Positions 1 through 4,446 of a stretch of 6,030 nucleotides of DNA are shown here, piece after piece. Position numbers and translations under genes: made by a program. The stretch covers positions 1-6,030 of the forward strand of contig CADCOU010000204.1 in NCBI GenBank assembly GCA_902803155.1, in the 5' to 3' direction. Source of the DNA: an uncultured Lachnospiraceae bacterium. Its GTDB lineage: Bacteria; Bacillota; Clostridia; Lachnospirales; Lachnospiraceae. The notes beneath the pieces were generated by a model, which had not been told where the DNA came from, did no database searches, and saw only the letters and a program-made list of their open reading frames with translations. Within the stretch, counting starts at the first letter, position 1; each line of letters begins with the position of its first letter.

Positions 1-1
1 G

Positions 2-109
2 AACCGCTTCGGAGAAGTAGGCCAGGTGCCGGATCTTCAGAAGGTCATGCACATGATGCCTGAGGATGTTGCAGAGGCAGCAAAGGCGGCCATCGCACTG
101 AAGAAGTAA
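2..109 (+). CDS. C-terminal end of a probable transketolase (C-terminal subunit), truncated by window edge
   Basis: Only the last 35 codons and the TAA stop (107-109) are inside the window. The fragment begins NRFGEVGQVPDLQKVM and ends in an alanine-rich helix closing with ALKK. A D/N-R-F-G-E-x-G segment followed by a short linker, a helix and a final alanine/lysine helix is the usual ending of transketolase, including the separately encoded C-terminal subunit common in Firmicutes. That subunit carries the third domain and pairs with an N-terminal thiamine-diphosphate-binding subunit to move two-carbon units between sugar phosphates. The reading is by eye on a short fragment, so another transketolase-fold enzyme, such as a deoxyxylulose-phosphate synthase-like protein, is possible. 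No terminator with a T-run follows immediately; the fold-back element starting near 125 may serve that role. Confidence 0.55.
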   Translation, partial: NRFGEVGQVPDLQKVMHMMPEDVAEAAKAAIALKK

Positions 110-124
110 AAAATGATTGGGCAT

Positions 125-312
125 CGGGATGTCGGCTTCAGACTTTGCAGGCATCCCGCAGGCTCGTCGCCTACCTTCACTTTGCTGCGAAATATCTGAC
201 GGCGTTCACGCTCCTATAGAAGCGTGGTCGCTTCGCGCCGTCACATTTCTTGCAAAGATCAGTCGGCTCCTAATGCCTTGCTAAGATGCCTGCAGAAGTC
301 TTCGCCGACTGA
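125..312. repeat. Large imperfect fold-back (inverted-repeat) element in the intergenic region
   Basis: The stretch can fold in two ways. As one long hairpin, 131-155 pairs with 285-309 (6+6+10 matched pairs with a small internal loop and one bulge), and 180-204 pairs imperfectly with 236-257. As a row of local hairpins, CGGGATG at 125-131 pairs with 152-158, TGACGGCG at 197-204 pairs with 236-243 (with CACGCT at 207-212 and AGCGTG at 221-226 inside), and TCAGTCGGC at 259-267 pairs with 304-312. No reading frame in it looks like protein. It lies between the transketolase-like stop and the GuaA-like gene. It could be a dispersed palindromic repeat, a structured RNA on either strand, or a bulky transcription-end structure. 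The structure is seen directly; the function is unknown. Confidence 0.6.
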
Positions 313-347
313 CGTGAAAGCTGACAGAATTTAAAAATATATGATCT

Positions 348-438
348 GCCGCCGTTGTCTGGCTCCGAGTCTGAAATAAAACTGCGGAGTTATGACGGCG
401 GCTTGTTTTATTCGTCAGATACCGCCTGTTTCATTTTT
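348..438 (+). promoter_or_regulatory. Candidate attenuator-like leader of the GuaA-like gene (competing hairpins plus T-rich run)
   Basis: Three alternative stems share bases. GCCGCCGT at 348-355 pairs with ACGGCGGC at 395-402, with CTCCG 363-367 and CGGAG 385-389 inside it. AATAAAAC at 375-382 pairs with GTTTTATT at 405-412. GGCGG at 397-401 pairs with CCGCC at 422-426 and is followed by the T-rich run TGTTTCATTTTT (427-438), just before the ribosome binding site. The first and third stems compete for the same bases, as antiterminator and terminator do. The third stem is only 5 bp with a 20-nt loop, so termination strength is uncertain. The conserved purine-riboswitch core was looked for and not found. 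Confidence 0.35.
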
Positions 439-439
439 C

Positions 440-444
440 GGGAG
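440..444 (+). promoter_or_regulatory. Ribosome binding site that sets the GuaA-like start at 452
   Basis: GGGAG lies 7 nt before the ATG at 452. The in-frame ATG at 392 would add 20 residues that match nothing in GuaA proteins, has no Shine-Dalgarno sequence, and sits inside the leader hairpins. Start 452 also places the first beta strand (IAVIDFGG) where GuaA proteins have it. Confidence 0.75.
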
Positions 445-451
445 CATACAT

Positions 452-2014
452 ATGAAAAGCTTTCAGATAGACAAGATAGCTGTGATCGACTTCGGTGGGC
501 CGTACAATGACCTGGTCGTGCGCCGGATCCGTGAACTGAATGTATACGGCAAGATCTTCATGGCGGGTAGGAGTGTCTCCGACCTGCTTTCAGACGGATA
601 CAACGGGTTCATCCTGACCGGCATTCCGGGTCACGGCTCCGAGACTGAAATGAAGATGCTGGATCTTCTGCAGGAATATCTTGCCGTGGAGGTTCCGGTT
701 CTTGCGATCGGCGAGATGGCAGCCTCTGTGACCACAGCCCTGGGCGGGAGCCTGGAACGGTCCGGGGAACCGGACCTCGGTCGTGTGGAGATCTATACTG
801 ACAAAACCGGATCAAAACTGTTCCAGTCTATCCCATCCGTTATGCTCTGCCAGGCAGATCTCTCCTGCAGTATCCTTAGTGTACCGGAAGGTTTCCGGGC
901 GACGTCGGAAACCCTCAGCGGGAGGATACTGTCCTGTGAGAATAAGGAGAAAGGACTGTACATCGCACATTTCCACCCTGAGTCTTTCGATACGACATTT
1001 GGCGTGGAGATCCTGAAAAACTTCGCAGTCGAGATCTGTAAATGTGAGATGCAGTGGAAGCCTGCCGCTTTTGAAGAATATATAACAGAACAGATCCGGG
1101 AGCAGGTTGGGGATGGGAAGGCGCTCTGCGCATTGTCGGGCGGAGTGGATTCCGCTGTCAGCGCACGCCTGGTGTCGAAAGCGATCGGCAGGCAGCTTAC
1201 CTGTGTATTTGTCGATACGGGCCTTCTGAGGAAGGGAGAGGGCGACAGCGTGGAGGAACTCTTCGGGGAAGGCTCGGGGGAAGATCTGAATTTTGTGCGG
1301 GTCAATGCAGGGGAGAGGTTCTTCAAAGCCCTGAAAGGCATCACCGATCCGTGGAAGAAACGTCTTGCCATTGAGAGCCTCTTCCAGGAAATCTTCCGTG
1401 AAGAGGCTGAGAAGATCGGACAGGTAGATTATCTGGTGGAAGGGACCATCTATCCGGATGTGATTGAAAAACAGCGGACACAGGCATTTGCTGCGGTACA
1501 TCCCCGGCACAATGTCAGACAGTATGTGGATATGACAAAATTCCGGGAAGTGATCTCCCCGCTGGACAGGCTTTTCAAGAGTGAGGTCCGCAAGGTTGGC
1601 ATGGATCTGGGGATGCCGAAGGAGAGCGCTATGCGCCAGAAATTCCCGTCCGCCGGACTTGCAGTCCGTATCGCCGGGGAAGTGACGCCGGAGAAAGTCA
1701 GGATCGTACAGGAAGCTGATGCCATCTTCCGCGCGGAGGTAGAAAGGGCGCGTCTGGACCGTGAAGTGACGCAGTACTTTGCCGCACTTACGGACACGAA
1801 AACCGTCGGCACCGGGAATAAAGGGCAGGCATATGAGTATGCTGTCGCACTGCGGGCAGTCACAACGCCGGATTATATCACGGCAAAACCGGCAGAACTT
1901 CCGTACAAGATGCTCGGGAAGGTCGTGGACCGCATCCTTGATGAAGTCCCCAACGTCAACCGCGTCTTTTACGATGTGACCGGGAAGCCGCCCGCTAATA
2001 TTGAGCTGGTATAA
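452..2014 (+). CDS. GMP synthase (GuaA)-like two-domain protein with a degenerate glutaminase site
   Basis: The 520-residue product is normal GuaA length (about 510-525). Residues 8-195 are the class I glutamine amidotransferase domain (IDFGGPY at 12-18, LGG at 97-99, FHPE at 174-177). Residues 205-400 are the ATP-pyrophosphatase domain with P-loop SGGVDS (229-234), FVDTGLLRK (253-261), TDP (298-300) and GTIYPDVIE (331-339). Residues 400-520 are the GuaA dimerisation and XMP-binding region ending in KPPANIELV. GuaA normally hydrolyses glutamine and aminates XMP to GMP in the cytosol. Here the nucleophile motif GICYGMQ reads AIGEMAA, with Gly87 where the cysteine belongs. The usual SHGD reads CQAD, although His175 and Glu177 remain. 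In the synthetase half, the usual PFPGPGL reads KFPSAGL (397-403), the HHNVGGLP loop reads RHNVRQYV, and the final IEWE reads IELV. The ATP site looks functional, so an ammonia-dependent or substrate-shifted paralogue is likelier than the housekeeping enzyme. It is probably a separate transcription unit from the importer, which has its own promoter. Confidence 0.85.
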   Translation: MKSFQIDKIAVIDFGGPYNDLVVRRIRELNVYGKIFMAGRSVSDLLSDGYNGFILTGIPGHGSETEMKMLDLLQEYLAVEVPVLAIGEMAASVTTALGGSLERSGEPDLGRVEIYTDKTGSKLFQSIPSVMLCQADLSCSILSVPEGFRATSETLSGRILSCENKEKGLYIAHFHPESFDTTFGVEILKNFAVEICKCEMQWKPAAFEEYITEQIREQVGDGKALCALSGGVDSAVSARLVSKAIGRQLTCVFVDTGLLRKGEGDSVEELFGEGSGEDLNFVRVNAGERFFKALKGITDPWKKRLAIESLFQEIFREEAEKIGQVDYLVEGTIYPDVIEKQRTQAFAAVHPRHNVRQYVDMTKFREVISPLDRLFKSEVRKVGMDLGMPKESAMRQKFPSAGLAVRIAGEVTPEKVRIVQEADAIFRAEVERARLDREVTQYFAALTDTKTVGTGNKGQAYEYAVALRAVTTPDYITAKPAELPYKMLGKVVDRILDEVPNVNRVFYDVTGKPPANIELV

Positions 2015-2084
2015 AGAACAGGGAATATCATCCACGGTTCCGGCAGCGAATATATGTTATAGAATAATATTTACATTTTCAATC

Positions 2085-2134
2085 CGTTTCGAGCGAGAAA
2101 CGATTGACAAACGATCAAATAATGATTATAATCA
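2085..2134. promoter_or_regulatory. Candidate operator region: palindromes and 11-bp phased repeats over the importer promoter
   Basis: Three signals overlap the promoter. CGTTTC (2085-2090) and GAAACG (2097-2102) form an inverted repeat just upstream of the -35. The perfect 12-bp palindrome TGATTATAATCA (2123-2134) covers the -10. AAACGAT occurs at 2098-2104 and 2109-2115, with an imperfect third copy TAATGAT at 2120-2126, each 11 bp apart. An 8-bp palindrome AACATGTT follows at 2156-2163 in the leader. The spacing puts the repeats on one face of the helix, as for a cooperatively binding regulator. No regulator gene is in the window, so the factor is unknown. Confidence 0.45.
2104..2132 (+). 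promoter_or_regulatory. Consensus sigma-A promoter of the ABC importer operon
   Basis: TTGACA at 2104-2109 and TATAAT at 2127-2132 are both perfect hexamers, separated by exactly 17 bp in an AT-rich stretch. Transcription would begin near 2139-2140. That leaves a leader of about 58 nt before the ATG at 2198, which has AAAGGAG at 2182-2188 with 9 nt spacing. Such a strong core promoter implies high basal output, probably held in check by a repressor. Confidence 0.88.
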
Positions 2135-2197
2135 AATCATAAATATGCTTGTTGTAACATGTTTATCAACCAAAGATAAGGAAAGGAGACACCCATT

Positions 2198-3238
2198 ATG
2201 AAGATCAGGAACATCCTGGCAATCGCACTTTCAGCAGTTATGGCAATCTCATTCACCACATTTGCCTTTGCTGATGGATTTGAGGGCCCGACTGAGCCTG
2301 CAAAGGCTCCGGAAGGGATCAAGGTTGCATTTGTACCGAATGACTCCACACTGTCCGGATGCATCGTTCCGGTAGAGGCAATGGAAGTTGTCGCAGAGCG
2401 TTACGGATGGGAAACCCAGACGTTTGACGGCCAGGGAACTGCAGAAGGCTGCAACGCCGCTATCCTGAATGCAGTAGGCTGGGAGCCGGATGCGATCGTA
2501 TGCGTTTCCGTGCTTGCAAGCTCCGCTCAGCAGGGTATCAAGGCCGCACAGGATGCGGGGATCCCGATCGTCAGCGGATCCAACGGTACCGACGATCCGA
2601 ACCCGAGACTGGATGTCGAGTATGACTTCGTCTATGACATTGGCCCGTACTACGCAGGCCTCGGCGCTAAGCTCGCTGACTGGATCAAGGAGAATACTGA
2701 AGGCAGCGGCAAGGTTGTCGCTTATGACTGCCCGGGTTCCTTCTCTGTTGAATATTTCAAGAACGGCTTCTATGAAGAGATGGAAGCAATCGGCGTTGAG
2801 TATGTTGAGGACAGCGCGTTCACATTCGAGCAGCTGGGCGACGAGCTCAACCGTATGATCATCAACTATCTGACCAAGAATCCGGATACTGAGTTCGTAT
2901 TCCTTCCGTTTGACCCGGCAGCTGTTCAGGTCGTAGAAGGACTGGAAGCAGCAGGCTTCATGGATGTCAAGGTACTCGGTGTTCTCGGCAACACCGAAAT
3001 GTGCACGCTGATTGCGCAGGGCAGCATTGCTACCGCGACCGCAGCATATGACAACGTATATCTCGGCTATGCATGCGCCGACCAGCTGATCCGTCTGCTG
3101 AACGGCCAGGAATTGTTTGTACCGCACGGTGAGAACCTTCCGAGTGCAGTCATCGACGCAACCAACGTTCCGGAAGAGGGACAGGCATGGACTCCGGACT
3201 TCGATTACGTCTCCGAGTTCTTCGCTCTGTGGGATTAA
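2198..3238 (+). CDS. Sugar-type ABC importer substrate-binding protein (periplasmic-binding-protein type 1 fold)
   Basis: The product has 346 residues. It starts with a clear Sec signal: MKIRN, a hydrophobic core to about residue 22, and a signal-peptidase I-type site after A23-F24-A25. The mature part from about residue 40 follows the Peripla_BP_4/RbsB pattern: a first strand (IKVAFVPND), a helix, DAIVCVSV, then GIPIVSGSNG after a helix, a second lobe with KVVAYDCPG, FVFLPFD, and VKVLGVLGN. It would bind a small ligand outside the membrane and hand it to the permease encoded downstream. The ligand cannot be named. Unusually for a Gram-positive-like context, there is no lipobox cysteine; the first Cys is residue 55. 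The mature protein has several cysteines. The gene is first in its operon behind a consensus promoter and is followed by an in-frame double stop (TAA TGA) and a strong hairpin. Confidence 0.87.
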   Translation: MKIRNILAIALSAVMAISFTTFAFADGFEGPTEPAKAPEGIKVAFVPNDSTLSGCIVPVEAMEVVAERYGWETQTFDGQGTAEGCNAAILNAVGWEPDAIVCVSVLASSAQQGIKAAQDAGIPIVSGSNGTDDPNPRLDVEYDFVYDIGPYYAGLGAKLADWIKENTEGSGKVVAYDCPGSFSVEYFKNGFYEEMEAIGVEYVEDSAFTFEQLGDELNRMIINYLTKNPDTEFVFLPFDPAAVQVVEGLEAAGFMDVKVLGVLGNTEMCTLIAQGSIATATAAYDNVYLGYACADQLIRLLNGQELFVPHGENLPSAVIDATNVPEEGQAWTPDFDYVSEFFALWD

Positions 3239-3303
3239 TGAATATGTAATCTGCTCTGCAGACAGGGTCTGAGATCCGGACTGTTGCAACGGGCAGAAAC
3301 GGA

Positions 3304-3339
3304 AAGGATGCGGGGTATCACCGATACCCCAGCATCCTT
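3304..3339 (+). terminator. Strong intercistronic hairpin after the binding-protein gene (partial terminator or mRNA stabiliser)
   Basis: AAGGATGC-GGGGTATC (3304-3319) pairs with GATACCCC (3323-3330) and GCATCCTT (3332-3339). This gives 16 base pairs with a 3-nt loop and one bulged A at 3331. The following CCTTGTTATC is poor in T, so termination is probably incomplete. Similar structures between binding-protein and permease genes protect the upstream mRNA and reduce downstream expression (malE-malF in E. coli is the known case). Leaky termination plus mRNA stabilisation is the likely role. Confidence 0.65.
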
Positions 3340-3361
3340 CCTTGTTATCAAGGCATATGAA

Positions 3362-3429
3362 TTGTGCGGCAGGCTTATGCTTGCTGTCGGGAATCGTTCA
3401 ACCGAGGCAAGCATAAACCTGCCGCACAA
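3362..3429. repeat. 22-of-23-bp inverted repeat just before the permease ribosome binding site
   Basis: TTGTGCGGCAGG (3362-3373) pairs perfectly with CCTGCCGCACAA (3418-3429). After one C/A mismatch (3374/3417), TTATGCTTGC (3375-3384) pairs with GCAAGCATAA (3407-3416). Within the 22-nt loop, TCGG 3387-3390 can pair with CCGA 3402-3405. The hairpin ends 8 nt before the Shine-Dalgarno of the permease gene and has no T-run. It may block 3'-5' exonucleases, be an RNase III site, or be a small mobile palindrome. Confidence 0.7.
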
Positions 3430-3436
3430 CACTTAT

Positions 3437-3443
3437 GAGAGGA
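3437..3443 (+). promoter_or_regulatory. Ribosome binding site that sets the permease start at 3449
   Basis: GAGAGGA sits 5 nt before the ATG at 3449. The reading frame is open upstream to a TTG at 3284, but those 55 codons run through both intercistronic hairpins, have no good Shine-Dalgarno, and match no permease N-terminus. Confidence 0.75.
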
Positions 3444-3448
3444 TCCGT

Positions 3449-4444
3449 ATGAGTTACAAACATATGCAATTTCTAAAGAAGTACATCATGGTGGGTGTGC
3501 TCCTTCTGATCCTGATCGTGTTCTCTTCCATGTCGAAGAGATTCCTGACGCCGTCCAATATCAACGGTACGCTGCTGGCCAATACGCCCAGCGCTTTCCT
3601 GGCACTGGGCGGTATGTTCATCCTGATCACCGGGGAGTTCGACCTTTCACTGGGTTATAACCTGTGCTTCTGTATGATCGTCGGTGCCTTCGCTGCCTAT
3701 CGCGGGGCGGGTCTGATCCCGACACTTCTTCTTATGTTAGCGGCAGGAACACTGGTCGGTTTTCTTAACGGCCTGCTGGTTGTCAAGCTCCAGATCAGTT
3801 CCTTTATCGTGACGCTGAGCCTGGGTCTTGCTCTGTCAGGACTGTCTCAGGCATTGTCAGGAGGCGGCGTCATCTATATCAGTGAACCGAAGATGCTGAT
3901 GAACTTTGCCCGTGCGCAGATCGGGAAAAACGGGATCGGCGTCTGCGTTGTCGTTTTTTTGATATTCGCTCTTTTCATGCATCTGATGCTGACCCGGTCG
4001 AAGTTCGGACGCCACCTGTATGCAGTCGGCGTATCCCGGAAGATCTCCTTTATGGCAGGCATCAAAGTGGACCGGGTACGTATCCTTGCATTTACATTCG
4101 CAGGCTTCATGGCCAGTATGGGCGGAGTGGTCCTGCTGGGACAGCTCGGAGCGGCCAGTTCCTCCTACGGAACGAGTATGCTGCTTCCCGCGTACGCTAC
4201 GGTGTTCCTCAGCAATACCGCATTTAAGCCTGGTTATATCAACATGCCCGGTGTGATCCTTTCGATCCTGCTGGTCCAGTTCGGATCGAACGGTATCCAG
4301 ATCGTGGGTGCTCCGACCTGGGGCGAGTACATGTTTGAGGGCTTCGTGCTGTGCTTCTCCATGTGGCTGTCAACGAAGTTCCGGGCGACCGATGAGAAGA
4401 AGGCGCAGATTGATGCCGCGAAGAAAGCGGAAGAGAGGGGGTAA
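3449..4444 (+). CDS. ABC importer permease, RbsC-like (BPD_transp_2 family)
   Basis: From the ATG at 3449 the product has 331 residues, typical for RbsC-class permeases (about 320-340). A hydrophobic helix at about 12-28 is followed by the family motif ITGEFDLSLG (59-68; canonical TGGIDLSVG), a helix pair around 88-112 with GFLNGLLV, and SSFIVTLSLG (117-126), the usual pore-region signature. The cytoplasmic loop RSKFGRHLYAVGVSRKISFMAG (182-203), which contacts the ATPase, and further membrane segments at about 210-231, 267-280 and 294-308 complete the fold. The C-terminus is a charged lysine/glutamate-rich tail. It forms part of the inner-membrane channel. The gene is followed after 2 nt by the ATPase start, with the ATPase ribosome binding site (GAGAGGGGG) in its last codons, so the two are translationally linked. 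If a second permease follows at 6000, the channel is probably a heterodimer. Confidence 0.86.
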   Translation: MSYKHMQFLKKYIMVGVLLLILIVFSSMSKRFLTPSNINGTLLANTPSAFLALGGMFILITGEFDLSLGYNLCFCMIVGAFAAYRGAGLIPTLLLMLAAGTLVGFLNGLLVVKLQISSFIVTLSLGLALSGLSQALSGGGVIYISEPKMLMNFARAQIGKNGIGVCVVVFLIFALFMHLMLTRSKFGRHLYAVGVSRKISFMAGIKVDRVRILAFTFAGFMASMGGVVLLGQLGAASSSYGTSMLLPAYATVFLSNTAFKPGYINMPGVILSILLVQFGSNGIQIVGAPTWGEYMFEGFVLCFSMWLSTKFRATDEKKAQIDAAKKAEERG

Positions 4445-4446
4445 AT

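Noticed and set aside
317..345. Possible promoter (TATGAT at 340-345) for the GuaA-like gene
   Set aside because: No acceptable -35 hexamer at 16-18 bp and no extended -10; CTGACA at 321-326 is only 13 bp away.
392..451. Upstream in-frame ATG extending the GuaA-like protein by 20 residues
   Set aside because: No ribosome binding site, lies within the leader hairpins, and the extra residues match nothing in GuaA; the ATG at 452 has GGGAG at proper spacing.
812..2035. 407-codon open frame on the minus strand opposite the GuaA-like gene
   Set aside because: It is an antisense shadow of a clear GuaA homologue. It has no ribosome binding site, no recognisable domain, and a composition dictated by the opposite strand.
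2040..2080. AT-rich weak inverted repeat after the GuaA-like gene as a terminator
   Set aside because: Pairing is short and AT-only, with no GC stem or T-run, so it cannot be supported as a terminator.
2001..2201. 66-codon + strand frame across the GuaA-importer gap
   Set aside because: It overlaps the promoter and operator region, has no ribosome binding site, and reads as low-complexity non-protein sequence.
2249..3289. 346-codon open frame on the minus strand opposite the binding-protein gene
   Set aside because: Antisense shadow of a clear substrate-binding protein. It would start inside the intercistronic gap without a Shine-Dalgarno and matches no known family by eye.
3284..3448. TTG-initiated N-terminal extension of the permease (55 residues)
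   Set aside because: The sequence runs through both intercistronic hairpins and lacks a proper start signal; permeases of this family begin near the ATG at 3449.
3435..3452. Five-codon upstream frame (MRGSV) whose stop overlaps the permease ATG
   Set aside because: No Shine-Dalgarno precedes it, and so short a frame is expected by chance; translational coupling cannot be supported.
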